A stretch of DNA of 64,000 nt from Solibacillus cecembensis (GCF_001439635.1 NZ_LMBZ01000001.1:474255-538254), one strand, 5' to 3'. Numbered from the stretch's first letter, positions 1 to 8,818 are shown. A program made the numbers and translations. The notes: generated from the letters alone by a model not told the origin.

Positions 1-130
1 CCCCTCCTCCACTAACGCCAGTAACATAGGGCAGCTTCCAAATGGCGCCTACTCCTATAGCTGATCCAGCAGCAGATAAAATAAAACCAATCTTTGATGA
101 CCATTGCTGTGATGTTTGAATGCTAATCAA
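1..130 (-). CDS. NSS-family sodium-dependent symporter, N-terminus (runs off the window)
   Basis: Only about 43 codons are present; the rest lies before base 1. The translation contains [20 protein letters not shown] followed by IWKLPYVTG and a Gly-rich turn. This is the hallmark first helix of the sodium:neurotransmitter symporter (SNF/NSS, LeuT-fold) family, whose members import amino acids with Na+. An in-frame stop lies at 137-139 and there is no ATG, so TTG at 128-130 is the best start; its ribosome site is poor, which is odd. The gene sits directly downstream of a T-box leader, so its expression should respond to uncharged tRNA. This supports an amino-acid substrate. Confidence 0.8.
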   Translation of the reverse strand, partial: MISIQTSQQWSSKIGFILSAAGSAIGVGAIWKLPYVTGVSGGG

Positions 131-160
131 TCCAATCTATAATTATTATTTCAGATAGAA

Positions 161-207
161 AAAAATAAACAGCCACGTCTCTATCTATAACGATAGGGAC
201 GTGGCTG
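161..207 (-). terminator. T-box intrinsic terminator
   Basis: A perfect outer stem, CAGCCACGTC with GACGTGGCTG (170-179 and 198-207), is extended by an imperfect inner stem and followed on the minus strand by a T-rich run. This is the default 'off' structure of the T-box leader. Confidence 0.85.
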
Positions 208-475
208 TTCACGCGGTACCACCCTAATTGGAAACAAAATTCGTTTCCCACTTGATTAAGTAACGGTTTAATCCGTTTTCATACCACGTAATATCAACTA
301 TGCATCAGCATATTTGCGTTCAAGTTTTTTTCGATCCTGCTTGAAAAAAATAGATGTAGTATAAAAAAAGCTCGAAGAATGAAATTCACACAGACCTTTG
401 TATCAGTTTCCACCAACCACTGACTCTCTGCCAACAGGGAAATCTGGCTTAATATGTTCTCGTCATCGCTCATTT
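161..475 (-). promoter_or_regulatory. T-box riboswitch leader, probable Phe specifier
   Basis: Read on the minus strand, the stretch carries the invariant T-box GGGTGGTACCGCG (212-224), the distal stem I signature AGAGAG followed by GGTGGAAAC, and a terminal hairpin with a T-rich tail. Known T-boxes pair a specifier triplet with the tRNA anticodon and the T-box with its uncharged CCA end. After the stem I loop the RNA reads GUGUGAAUUUCAUUC. Either frame of the specifier (UUU or UUC, the latter followed by the usual A) means Phe. That assignment was made by eye and not by folding. Confidence 0.85.
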
Positions 476-701
476 AATATTTAGAATAATAAACGAAATT
501 ATAGTATGATAACACATTTTGGTCAAGTCTTTTTTCTAAATAATGAAATCTCAGCCGCTATTTATTGATTTGAAATCTCCAAAAACTTGATATTCAATTG
601 TTCTGCTAATATTTTTTGAATGCTAAGTGGTCCATTTTTACTGATAACATGCCTTTTTTTTGCAGTTGACTTTGCTATACTTTTTTTAGGAGGTGCGGAA
701 T

Positions 702-1145
702 GTGAAAGTAGAAGTGCTAATTGCGCCAGAGTATTCGGAACCAGTTGCAGAAATTAAAACAAATCAATTAACGTCAACAATCGAAAAAGCAGTTGTATTA
801 TTAGAGCAAGAAGATTTCGGTGGGAAATTGCCGATTTATCAGGGGAAGGAAGTACTACTAATTGAAAAATCGTCTATTCAACTTGTGCGAACAGAAGTTG
901 GGAAAGTCATTGTTTATGATGCGGAAGGGAAATGGTATGAAACGAAGACAACTTTAGTGGATTTTGAAAATTTACTAGGAGAAAACTTTATCCGAATTTC
1001 AAAAAGCACTATTGTTAATTTAACAGCGGTTCAATCGGTAAAAGCATCCTTTAGTGGAACGTTAGATATTCTGTTAGAAAACGGGCAAGAAGATGTCATT
1101 AGTCGAAAGTACAAAGTAGATTTCAAGAAAAAATTGGGGGTGTAG
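702..1145 (+). CDS. LytTR-domain transcriptional regulator
   Basis: About 147 aa. The C-terminal hundred residues (from YDAEGKWYETK through FIRISKSTIVNL to SRKYKVDFKKKL) match the LytTR DNA-binding domain, which binds DNA through a beta fold. There is no receiver domain; the N-terminal ~45 residues are short and unassigned. GTG at 702 was chosen because AGGAGG at 688-693 lies 8 bases upstream; an in-frame GTG at 693 overlaps that ribosome site. The next gene, a DUF3021 membrane protein, begins one base after the stop. LytTR plus DUF3021 is a recurrent Firmicute pair in which the membrane protein is thought to modulate the regulator. Confidence 0.88.
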   Translation: MKVEVLIAPEYSEPVAEIKTNQLTSTIEKAVVLLEQEDFGGKLPIYQGKEVLLIEKSSIQLVRTEVGKVIVYDAEGKWYETKTTLVDFENLLGENFIRISKSTIVNLTAVQSVKASFSGTLDILLENGQEDVISRKYKVDFKKKLGV

Positions 1146-1146
1146 T

Positions 1147-1587
1147 ATGATGCAAAAGGTAATTTCAATGACAATCGAAGCATTTGCAGTGGGATGTATG
1201 ATTTTTATGTTATCGCTCTGTATATCGTATTGGGAAATGGGAGAGGAAATATTTAATCAAATTCAGACTAGATATGACTTGATTGTTCTCGGAATTTTTA
1301 TAGTTTCCCTTATTGGTGGAGGTTTTGGCCAAGTCATTTATCAGTTTAACATAAAGTATAAAGTACAAGTTTTCCTGCATTATGCATCAACAATGATTGC
1401 GATTTTAGTCGTATCCATATGGCTAGAGCTAGTACCAATAACTTATATAAATCTTTTCGTGTATTTAATTACTACAAGTGTTATTTTCTTTATCATTTGG
1501 TACGTATATTATGTGAAATTGAAAAGAGAGGCAGACTTAATTAATGCAGCAATTATAAATTCGAAAAAGAAAAGTGAATTTTCTTAA
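1147..1587 (+). CDS. DUF3021-family membrane protein
   Basis: 146 aa with four hydrophobic segments (about residues 8-28, 44-64, 78-97 and 103-124) and a Lys-rich C-terminus, the size and layout of DUF3021 proteins. It starts two bases after the LytTR stop codon, with GGGGGTG as ribosome site inside the upstream gene, so the two are surely co-translated. Its role is unknown beyond the frequent pairing with LytTR regulators; a membrane-located partner or inhibitor of the regulator is the usual inference. Confidence 0.85.
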   Translation: MMQKVISMTIEAFAVGCMIFMLSLCISYWEMGEEIFNQIQTRYDLIVLGIFIVSLIGGGFGQVIYQFNIKYKVQVFLHYASTMIAILVVSIWLELVPITYINLFVYLITTSVIFFIIWYVYYVKLKREADLINAAIINSKKKSEFS

Positions 1588-1643
1588 AATATAATCTCGT
1601 TTGGTATATAATTGAAGTAATAACATGGATTAGGGGGCGTACT

Positions 1644-2186
1644 ATGTTTAAAAATACTTCACCACGCTTAATTTTTTCAATGGCAGCCATTACAATGCTT
1701 ATCATTTCACCGTTTTTTGCAATCCTTATGCCAATTATACTGATTGAAACATTTTTTAAGTATGATGATACGAAGCTCTATATTTATCCTTTTACGACAA
1801 GCGCTAAAGTTATTGTTTTTGCCTTTATCTTATTTGCTGGGGCATGTTTGCTATTGTTTTGGAAACGAAAAAAAGTAACATTTTTACTAAGCACGCTTAT
1901 TGTAATAGGTGGGATTTTTACTCTTTATAGTACAACACAAATGTATACCGCCATTGACGCAAATCAAATTGTTGTGAAAAACGTATGGTCAGAGAAATCG
2001 ATTAAATGGGCAGATATCAATGGAGTGACTTTTGAATATATTGTAGACGATTTGGGGGATTATGTATTTCAAATGGCGGACGGACAAGATTTTATCTTGA
2101 AAGAAAATAAATCACATGTAACGAGTTATATTTACAATATAGCAAACGCAAAAAGTATTCCATTCGTTGAAAAGGCGAAGGAATAA
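1644..2186 (+). CDS. Unrecognised membrane protein with C-terminal soluble domain
   Basis: 180 aa, preceded by a good AGGGGG ribosome site. Three hydrophobic stretches (about 11-33, 53-72 and 78-96) are followed by an 80-residue soluble part with alternating beta-like segments (NQIVVKNVWSEKSIKWADIN). This is reminiscent of small bacterial PH-like domains attached to membrane helices, but I do not recognise the family. It stands alone downstream of the LytTR/DUF3021 pair, 56 bases away, and shares a terminator region with the convergent phosphodiesterase gene. Confidence 0.75.
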   Translation: MFKNTSPRLIFSMAAITMLIISPFFAILMPIILIETFFKYDDTKLYIYPFTTSAKVIVFAFILFAGACLLLFWKRKKVTFLLSTLIVIGGIFTLYSTTQMYTAIDANQIVVKNVWSEKSIKWADINGVTFEYIVDDLGDYVFQMADGQDFILKENKSHVTSYIYNIANAKSIPFVEKAKE

Positions 2187-2191
2187 AGGAA

Positions 2192-2223
2192 GAGCCAGGG
2201 ATGGAAAATCATGTCCCTGGCTC
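2192..2223. terminator. Bidirectional terminator hairpin
   Basis: GAGCCAGGGA and TCCCTGGCTC form a perfect 10-bp stem between two convergent genes. Flanks are AT-rich but lack a long T-run on either strand. Confidence 0.6.
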
Positions 2224-2228
2224 AATTA

Positions 2229-3512
2229 TTATTTAAAAATCTCTACTAAAGCGCGCCCGTCAACATTTTTGAAAGGGAGCTTTAACATATGTGCAATCGT
2301 TGGTCCAATATCGACAACACACACTTCACCGATATCAAAACCAGCTTTAACCCCGTTGCCTGAAATAATCAAATTACTTGTATAATCAGGCTTTTCAGGG
2401 GAGTAGCCATGCGTTGCGTATTTTTGACCGAGCACATGTAAATCAACGACGACCTCTTGTGTATAGTCATCCTCGAAACAATAACCTTCTTTTGCTTCAA
2501 CCATGTATTCGAACTGCTCATTTACGTGGAATTTGTCTAGTTCTTTTCTAGAATAAATCGCTTCAATCCCGTATTCTGCTTTTTTCGCTAAACCTTCTAG
2601 CAAAGATAATGCCGTAGCTTTTGCATCTTCATCTCCGTGTTGAATATGCAAATACGCTGCACCGCCTGCACCTTGAACATAGGCACGCCATTTCATTTCA
2701 CCGTTTTCCTCATAAATGAGGTCATGATCAAAAAATAAACGATTCAAATAAATTTTATAGCGCACGTCGAGCTGTCCGTGATCCCCAACAATTAAGAAGG
2801 TTGTTTCATCACGAATACCTGCATCTTCAACTGCTAGCATAAGTTCGCCTATGCGACGATCCATGCGTTCCAATACAGCTTCAATATGCGGACCTTGTGT
2901 GCCATGCAAATGCTTTGAATCATCGAGATCAATTAAATGCATGAGCAACAAATTCGGCTTTTTGTTTAAAATCGTATCTACCGCGCACTTTGTAATGAAA
3001 TCATCTAAATAAGGCTGGGCAATCCCTCGGCGTACTTTCCCATATTTCCATTCCATCGAAAGGGTAAAGAGCTTACTGCCATTTTTGATAATTTTCAACG
3101 CTTGATTTTCATTTTTAACGGCTTTTATTTCAGGAATATTATAATGGATTGCCGCTTTTCCCGTTACGGGCCATAAAATCCCAGCAGTAGTTAAGCCTTT
3201 ACTGCGAGCTATTTCATAAACAGTTGGCATTCTCAAATCATTTCGATACCAGTGCCAATCTTGCTCTTTTTCAGGGACAAAAGGTTGAAACGGGTTATTG
3301 TGAAATACCCCATGCTTATTCGGATAAACCCCCGTTACATACGAGCTGTGAATGACATAAGTAAGTGTTGGATAGACGCTCTTTACTTGATTTGTCGCTG
3401 CACCATTTGCAATTAACTGCGCTAAATTCGGCTTACTTTTCGCGCTGTCCCAATTGTCTTTCGAGAAGGCATCATAGGAAATGACGATGACAAATTTTTC
3501 TTTTTCATGCAT
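2229..3512 (-). CDS. Type I phosphodiesterase / nucleotide pyrophosphatase family protein
   Basis: About 427 aa, alkaline-phosphatase superfamily. The start VIVISYDAFSKDN supplies the first metal-binding Asp, YPTLTYVIHSSYVTG the nucleophile (Thr/Ser) region, and VGDHGQLD plus a late THGY the remaining metal ligands, the order seen in NPP-type phosphodiesterases. No signal peptide or membrane anchor is present, so it is probably cytosolic. ATG at 3510-3512 was chosen because AGGTGA lies just upstream; an earlier in-frame GTG at 3521 overlaps that site. It begins five bases after the stop of the MFS gene, so the two form an operon. Substrate not predictable. Confidence 0.88.
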   Translation of the reverse strand: MHEKEKFVIVISYDAFSKDNWDSAKSKPNLAQLIANGAATNQVKSVYPTLTYVIHSSYVTGVYPNKHGVFHNNPFQPFVPEKEQDWHWYRNDLRMPTVYEIARSKGLTTAGILWPVTGKAAIHYNIPEIKAVKNENQALKIIKNGSKLFTLSMEWKYGKVRRGIAQPYLDDFITKCAVDTILNKKPNLLLMHLIDLDDSKHLHGTQGPHIEAVLERMDRRIGELMLAVEDAGIRDETTFLIVGDHGQLDVRYKIYLNRLFFDHDLIYEENGEMKWRAYVQGAGGAAYLHIQHGDEDAKATALSLLEGLAKKAEYGIEAIYSRKELDKFHVNEQFEYMVEAKEGYCFEDDYTQEVVVDLHVLGQKYATHGYSPEKPDYTSNLIISGNGVKAGFDIGEVCVVDIGPTIAHMLKLPFKNVDGRALVEIFK

Positions 3513-3517
3513 AAAAA

Positions 3518-4765
3518 TCACCTCACTACTTCAACATTTGCTGCTGGATCTTTCGGGAGTAGTAAAAACACCACTAAACCAATAATAAATAGCGGGATAA
3601 TGGATAAAATACTATATTTCGCCTCACCCGTCATCGTTGTTGTGAATGCCATTAAAAAAGGTCCGATAATTGCCGCGAATTTCCCGAAAATATTATAAAA
3701 GCCAAAAAATTCATTTGAACGCTCTTTCGGAATAATTTTGCCAAAATAAGAGCGGCTTAATGCTTGAATCCCGCCTTGTGCAGAACCAATCATCGCACCA
3801 AGAACGAATATATGCCACATTTCAGAAATAAAGAAAGCGGCAATACAAGCCACGATATACGTTAAAATCCCGACAATAATCATCGAACGTGTGGAATATT
3901 TTTTTGCCAGTGACCCGTACAATAAGGCGCATGGAAACGCAATAATTTGAATGACTAATAAAATGGCGAGCAGCATAAACGTATTGAATGAATCCGAGCC
4001 TAAAACACTTGTTGCATAAGGCACGACCATTTTTATAATCGTATCGACGCCATCAATGTAGCAGAAGTAAGCAATTAAGAAAATGAACACGATTTTGTAA
4101 TTTTTAATTTGTAAAAAGGTCGTTCCTAATCGTTTAAAGCTATTGCCGACTAAATTCGGCTCCGGTTCGATATAATGACGTTGCCTTACATCTTTGATCA
4201 TTGGAATTGTAAATAATCCCCACCACAACGCCGTAATAAAAAATCCGATTTGATAGCCAATTGCTAAATCCATGCCCATAAAGAAAATGACAGCAAGACT
4301 AATGCCGAATGGAATTACACTTGAAATATAACCGAAAGCAAAGCCACTTGTTGATACTTTATCCATACGTTCATCCGTTGTAACATCGACTAAAAAGGAA
4401 TCATAAAAAATATTTGCCGCGGAAAATCCGATTATAGAAAGCACATAAACAACAATTAATAATTGCCACTGACCACTAGCTGGAGAAATGAATGCAAAGG
4501 AAAAGGTCGCGATGATTCCGAGTAAAGCAAAGAACGTAAAGAAGCGCTTTTTCTTATCTTTATAATCGGCAAGTGCACCTAAAATGGGGCTTAGCAAAGC
4601 GACTAAAATACTAGCGAGCGAATTAAAATACCCAAGATCCATATTATTCACACCATCAAACATGCCAAAGACAATAGGGAAGAGGGCGGTCGTTATGGCC
4701 ATTGAGTACGCAGAGTTCCCACAATCATAAAGTATCCAAGATTTTTCTTCTCTCGTTAACTTCAA
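3518..4765 (-). CDS. MFS transporter, Atg22/UMF1-like
   Basis: 415 aa with about twelve membrane helices. The N-terminal WILYDCGNSAYSMAITT is the typical first-helix signature of the UMF1/Atg22-like branch of the major facilitator superfamily, whose fungal member exports amino acids from vacuoles; bacterial substrates are mostly unknown. The start is TTG at 4765 with AAGGAGGG upstream. It is followed at once by the phosphodiesterase, suggesting the pair handles one metabolite, but that is inference. Confidence 0.87.
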   Translation of the reverse strand: MKLTREEKSWILYDCGNSAYSMAITTALFPIVFGMFDGVNNMDLGYFNSLASILVALLSPILGALADYKDKKKRFFTFFALLGIIATFSFAFISPASGQWQLLIVVYVLSIIGFSAANIFYDSFLVDVTTDERMDKVSTSGFAFGYISSVIPFGISLAVIFFMGMDLAIGYQIGFFITALWWGLFTIPMIKDVRQRHYIEPEPNLVGNSFKRLGTTFLQIKNYKIVFIFLIAYFCYIDGVDTIIKMVVPYATSVLGSDSFNTFMLLAILLVIQIIAFPCALLYGSLAKKYSTRSMIIVGILTYIVACIAAFFISEMWHIFVLGAMIGSAQGGIQALSRSYFGKIIPKERSNEFFGFYNIFGKFAAIIGPFLMAFTTTMTGEAKYSILSIIPLFIIGLVVFLLLPKDPAANVEVVR

Positions 4766-4904
4766 AAAAACCCTCCTTATATACAGAATATTCTATAATT
4801 ATAATCGTTTGCTGGAATTTGTAGTGTTAATGATTTGTTTATATTTGCACCTTACTCTTTATATATTTATGAAGAATTGTAAATAGCACTTTATTATCAA
4901 TAAA

Positions 4905-4930
4905 AAAAGAGCCTAGAATGTACTAGGCCC
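4905..4930 (-). terminator. Terminator of the first PadR-HAAS operon
   Basis: GCCTAG and CTAGGC (4911-4916 and 4923-4928) form a stem followed on the minus strand by a run of seven T, just after the stop of the HAAS protein gene. Confidence 0.8.
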
Positions 4931-4937
4931 TTGCGAT

Positions 4938-5942
4938 TTACATTTTTGCTTTTCTAAAACCGTTAAAAATATCGATAACTGAAATAATAATGAAGAGCAC
5001 GACGAACGCCCAAACCGTATTATTCCACCAATTCAGAAGTGCCGTATCACTTGCCACATTAAATACTTCCCCTGTATAGCGGATAAATTCAACATTAAAT
5101 AAACCGGTTTGTTTGACGAATAGAATCGTTACAATTATAAGCGCAATATGGTAAATCATATTCCAAACAGCAATTTTATACGTCCATTTGCCAATAACCC
5201 ACTTATATAAAATGAGCCCAATTTCAAATAAAATGAGAGCTCCTACGACTGGCCATAAAGTGAGTAATACATCCCGGTTGAATAGGGGCGCTATAAATTG
5301 AAGTTTGTCATGAGTGGCTTTTTCGTAAATGCCAATCAAATCGGATGCTTTGAAATAAAAAGTAGCCCAAATGATTACCCAAAATAGTGCAAAAAATACT
5401 TCGGATTTGGCAATGCGCTTCTTTTTTTCTACTGGTACGATATGCTTTAAATCGTTTGGAGTCCAAGGTTTTGACTGCATCGACTTTTTTGCGCCATCAT
5501 CCGTCACGCGTTCGATAATCACGAAGATAATCGTCACCCAAAGAAATACTTGAGATAGTACTTCCACACTTCCACCAATTAAATTTATGACTAATTCAAT
5601 TCCGTTCTCGATAAAATACGTATTTGCGGGGAACAGTGTGATTTGTTGAATAGTAAGTACGATAACATGCACGAGAATGGCAATGGATACAGCCATTTTT
5701 AAAATGGTCATATACGAATCAAATAACAGAGGACCAATTAAATAATTAGGTTGCTCGCGGTACTGATCTGCCAATTTAGCTGGATTGCCCAATTTTGTGA
5801 GCGCGGCATCAACATCACTTGCCGTATAGTCATCTGGCATCATATCCAAAATGGTGGATTGCAATTCCATTTCAATGTCTGTACGTAATTTCTCAGGCAA
5901 CCTTCTTGTCACTTCATGAATATACAAGTTAATTTGTTCCAT
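4938..5942 (-). CDS. HAAS-domain (DUF1700-like) integral membrane protein
   Basis: 334 aa. The first ~70 residues (MEQINLYIHEVTRRLPEKLR through ALTKLGNPAKLADQYR) form the helical HAAS/DUF1700-type domain with the 'LG.P..LA..Y' ending. The rest holds six or so hydrophobic helices. This family is almost always encoded with a PadR regulator, and here the start overlaps the PadR gene by 14 bases. A sensor or effector function at the membrane is presumed; no enzyme motif is visible. Ribosome site AAGGAGC lies inside the PadR gene. Confidence 0.85.
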   Translation of the reverse strand: MEQINLYIHEVTRRLPEKLRTDIEMELQSTILDMMPDDYTASDVDAALTKLGNPAKLADQYREQPNYLIGPLLFDSYMTILKMAVSIAILVHVIVLTIQQITLFPANTYFIENGIELVINLIGGSVEVLSQVFLWVTIIFVIIERVTDDGAKKSMQSKPWTPNDLKHIVPVEKKKRIAKSEVFFALFWVIIWATFYFKASDLIGIYEKATHDKLQFIAPLFNRDVLLTLWPVVGALILFEIGLILYKWVIGKWTYKIAVWNMIYHIALIIVTILFVKQTGLFNVEFIRYTGEVFNVASDTALLNWWNNTVWAFVVLFIIISVIDIFNGFRKAKM

Positions 5943-6276
5943 CTTTTTCAGCTCCTTTAAGTAATAAAGCTAACTCACTAGATGTTTTTTCCCACTCGGC
6001 TTTCAACGCATCAAAAACCGTTTTTCCATAATCGCTTAGTACATAATACTTTCTTGGGCGGCTTTCTGTGGTGTCCCAACTACTTGTTAATAATTCTTGC
6101 TTTTCTAAACGGCGGAGTAGGGGATACAGCGTACTTTGGTCGATCGTAATCCCAGACATCTCTAACAATTGGACTAAAGAATATCCGTATTGAGGCTCGC
6201 GTAACTGGCTTAATACGGCAAGTGTCAATGTGCCTCTTCGCAATTCAGTCGTTAGTGAATTTAATAAATCATTCAC
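5929..6276 (-). CDS. PadR-family transcriptional regulator
   Basis: 115 aa, standard length. The winged helix LAVLSQLREPQYGYSLVQLL is followed by the family hallmark STLYPLLRRLEKQELL and SRPRKYYVLSDYG. GTG at 6276 is the start, with GGGGTGAT upstream. It heads a two-gene operon with the HAAS membrane protein. A perfect inverted repeat 20 bases upstream of the start is a likely site for autorepression, as is usual for PadR proteins. Confidence 0.92.
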   Translation of the reverse strand: MNDLLNSLTTELRRGTLTLAVLSQLREPQYGYSLVQLLEMSGITIDQSTLYPLLRRLEKQELLTSSWDTTESRPRKYYVLSDYGKTVFDALKAEWEKTSSELALLLKGAEKDGTN

Positions 6277-6296
6277 ATAATCACCCCGTTTTCTTT

Positions 6297-6317
6297 ATAG
6301 TGTATATCGTACACTAT
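6297..6317. promoter_or_regulatory. Inverted repeat, candidate PadR operator
   Basis: ATAGTGTA and TACACTAT form a perfect 8-bp inverted repeat around TATCG, between the promoter region and start of the PadR gene. The position suits autorepression; binding by this PadR is inferred. Confidence 0.6.
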
Positions 6318-6460
6318 TGGAGAAATGAAAACAATGGGCAGGTAGATGTATTTTTTAGCAAGCATTCTATGTAAAGCAAATTTTAGGTATGTGAGGTAAA
6401 AAAGAAGGGGCTATTGTAAGCCCATAATCAAATTACGCCTATATTCAAGAAACATAGCAA

Positions 6461-6500
6461 AATAGCCAACTATCCAAGAAACTTTGGATAATTGGCTATT
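6461..6500 (-). terminator. Terminator hairpin after the NlpC/P60-like gene
   Basis: A long stem, AATAGCCAA-C-TATCCAA paired with TTGGATA-A-TTGGCTATT, interrupted by a single mismatch and followed on the minus strand by TTTTG. It lies 70 bases past the stop of the minus-strand gene at 6573. Confidence 0.65.
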
Positions 6501-6572
6501 TGTCGTGCGTACCGAAAAGTGCGTCTTTGTATATTACGGGTTTACCAAGTAGCTGTATTTATCGTTAAATCG

Positions 6573-7187
6573 CTAAGAGTGAAAGGCACCTGTTTCTGAC
6601 CAGCTAGCCGAAACTAAGGTATGCGGAGAGCTAATCTTACTTAAATTAGGTCGGTGTATAGTTTCTTTATTATAATCCCGTAGCCTACCTTGAAACACCA
6701 GTTCAAAATTTGCTGCATCATACAAATCACAGGGTTTTACAAGTGAAGGTGGCGTATTAAATTCTATGCCCTCACCTTGTTTTAACACAGATGCAACGAA
6801 CTCCGAGCAAAAAAAGGCATTTTTTCTATTCAATTGTTTATTGAATAGAATAGAGAATAATCCCATTAAGTTATATTGGTAATGCTCCTTTTGAGCTTCT
6901 ATTGTATCTATATATTGCTTCATTTTGTAATAGTCTGCCTTTTTAATCGTTAGACTATAAACTGCACAAGTAGCATTTAAAAATAAACCTTCATTTATAT
7001 TTTCTTTAACAAATCCCCCGATGAATGGATTTGTTGGATATTTTCTTCCAAAGCTATACAATTGTGTAAGATTTCCGTCAAAAGAAATGGATGCATGATT
7101 ATATGGCTCACTTGTGTATAATTTTATTGTTTTGGCAAATATTGAACCTGTATCTGTTAGAAGTATATATACTTTCTTATTAGACAT
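6573..7187 (-). CDS. Permuted NlpC/P60 (YiiX-like) fold protein, hypothetical
   Basis: 204 aa, no signal peptide. It begins KVYILLTDTGSIFAKTIKLY followed by YNHASISFD, with the catalytic-type His early and FFCSEFVASVL with the Cys late. This His-before-Cys order is that of circularly permuted NlpC/P60 papain-like domains. Such proteins may be lipid- or amide-cleaving hydrolases, but this one has no known substrate. ATG with AAGGAGAG upstream. It is monocistronic between two PadR-HAAS modules, with its own terminator. Confidence 0.75.
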   Translation of the reverse strand: MSNKKVYILLTDTGSIFAKTIKLYTSEPYNHASISFDGNLTQLYSFGRKYPTNPFIGGFVKENINEGLFLNATCAVYSLTIKKADYYKMKQYIDTIEAQKEHYQYNLMGLFSILFNKQLNRKNAFFCSEFVASVLKQGEGIEFNTPPSLVKPCDLYDAANFELVFQGRLRDYNKETIHRPNLSKISSPHTLVSASWSETGAFHS

Positions 7188-7260
7188 TAAAAATCTCTCC
7201 TTATTGATCGTAAAAACTGCTCTCCCGCTTTGATAATAAAACAGTTAATTTTGATTTGCA

Positions 7261-7313
7261 ACATAAGAAAAGCACCTCCTTAAAACCTATACGTTTAAAG
7301 TAATTGGAGTGCT
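7261..7313 (-). terminator. Terminator of the PadR-HAAS-DUF4097 operon
   Basis: On the minus strand AGCACTCC and GGAGGTGCT pair, with TTTAAA/TTTTAA continuing the stem, then TTTTCTT. It lies 73 bases past the DUF4097 gene. Confidence 0.6.
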
Positions 7314-7385
7314 CATCATATAGATGCGTTATTTAATAACGGGCTTACAGGCTAGCCAATTTTAGCGGATGCCTCTTTGGTATGT

Positions 7386-8219
7386 TTATTTTAAAGATAG
7401 CTCAAGATCACCTTGAGTGACCTTAACTTCAAGCTGATTTTCTCCATCGTGCAGTTGAGAATTTTTCGTTCCATAATCTTCATTGTTTACTGTGAGGTCA
7501 CCAAAACTTGTGCTCAGGTCGTATCCAATGTCACTTTTCGTGTTACTTAACTGAAGATCTACATCTCCAAAGCTAGAATCAATCGTCGTTTTCCCGTTTA
7601 ATTCACCAGCGACGTCAATATCGCCATACTCGCTATTAACGATTAAACGCTCACTTGAAAATTGGTGAAACGATTTATCTCCAAAGGCGCTAGTGATTTC
7701 TGTTTGGCCTGCATCAATTTTTTTGAAAGAAATATCTCCGTAACTCGCATCCAGTTGGAACTGTTCATACTTTATACTTTGCAAGTTTACATCCCCGAAG
7801 CTAGAATCTATTGTAATGTTCGATAGTACTGTATCTTGAGGGACATAAATTTTAATCGATGGCGATTTAAATGGTCCAAAACCGATTGTCATAGCATTGT
7901 CTTTATTGTTGTTGGACTTCACTGTTAACGTATCGCCTTTCACATCATACGTTATATCTGTTGGTTCAAAAGCGGTTACTTCCATAGAAAAGGAATCGGA
8001 TGGCAGTATTTCAATATCCGCATGTTCATTTGAAATGTTTATATTTTTAAATGTCCCAAGTTCGTATGATTTGGGCACAAGTGTTTGATTGTTTGGTACG
8101 TAAAAACCGGAATTGTCTTTTAAAATATACCAGTGTCCACCAGAGGCAAAACCAATAATGGTAAATAAAATACCGATTGCAATTATACTACTTGCAATTA
8201 TTTTATAACGATTGGTCAT
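7386..8219 (-). CDS. DUF4097-family beta-repeat membrane-anchored protein
   Basis: About 277 aa. An N-terminal membrane segment (IIASSIIAIGILFTIIGFA) leads into repeated short beta-strand units built on 'SFGDV/SYGDI' turns (about six, from IDSSFGDVNLQS to STSFGDLTVN), the pattern of DUF4097 adhesin-like beta-helix domains. ATG at 8217-8219 overlaps the stop of the HAAS gene as TAATG, with AAGGAGA upstream, so translation is coupled. The protein probably exposes its beta-helix outside the membrane. Function unknown; linkage with PadR and HAAS is common in Firmicutes. Confidence 0.87.
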   Translation of the reverse strand: MTNRYKIIASSIIAIGILFTIIGFASGGHWYILKDNSGFYVPNNQTLVPKSYELGTFKNINISNEHADIEILPSDSFSMEVTAFEPTDITYDVKGDTLTVKSNNNKDNAMTIGFGPFKSPSIKIYVPQDTVLSNITIDSSFGDVNLQSIKYEQFQLDASYGDISFKKIDAGQTEITSAFGDKSFHQFSSERLIVNSEYGDIDVAGELNGKTTIDSSFGDVDLQLSNTKSDIGYDLSTSFGDLTVNNEDYGTKNSQLHDGENQLEVKVTQGDLELSLK

Positions 8220-8818
8220 TAGAAATTCTCCTTTCGTTTCCGTGTAATCTTCTGAAATAATTTCGCTAAACTTTCTACACATACAACACCCGTTCTTTTA
8301 ATAAGACGGATTGTGGCAGGTGAAATCAAGGCGCCAATGCCAGAAGTAATCAATCCAAAACCAATAAATAATAGTGCGGTCGGCCAATGATTTGTCATAA
8401 TAAATAAACCTGAAATGAGCGTGAAAATCCCACTAAGTAAAATTCCACCAACAATAGCTATAATCGCAACTACAAAGCTAAAAACGACTGCACCAACTGA
8501 TATGATGAGCGCCATTGCTACAGCAAGAAGTGGTAATGAAAGTGGTGCTGAAAGTATTGCAAGGATGATAAGCCAAATCGCCGACATATTCTTTTTCGTA
8601 GAAGGTGGTGTCGTATCTAAATCTTTAATTGTAAAGTCGGCTACTATTTGTGCAGCCACTTGCGAAGGCGGACCTAGCTGCTCAATGACTTGCTGCTCGT
8701 TTTCTTCTCCTGCTTCATCAAAATATTCTTCATAATAAATAAGCGCAGCATCAATTTCTTGCGCTGGCAGTCGGTGTAATTTACTCCGTAGACTTTTTAA
8801 ATAGCCCGCTTTATCCAT
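8219..8818 (-). CDS. HAAS/DUF1700-type membrane protein
   Basis: 199 aa. The N-terminal domain (YLKSLRSKLHRLPAQEID through VIEQLGPPSQVAAQIV) is the HAAS/DUF1700 helical unit, followed by a linker and four hydrophobic helices. It overlaps the PadR gene upstream by eight bases and the DUF4097 gene downstream by one, so the three are one operon. It is shorter than the 334-residue HAAS protein 3 kb away and shares only the N-terminal domain with it. Confidence 0.87.
   Translation of the reverse strand: MDKAGYLKSLRSKLHRLPAQEIDAALIYYEEYFDEAGEENEQQVIEQLGPPSQVAAQIVADFTIKDLDTTPPSTKKNMSAIWLIILAILSAPLSLPLLAVAMALIISVGAVVFSFVVAIIAIVGGILLSGIFTLISGLFIMTNHWPTALLFIGFGLITSGIGALISPATIRLIKRTGVVCVESLAKLFQKITRKRKENF

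Noticed and set aside
666..681. TTGACT and TATACT in front of the LytTR gene as a promoter
   Set aside because: The two hexamers are only 4 bases apart, so they cannot be a -35/-10 pair.
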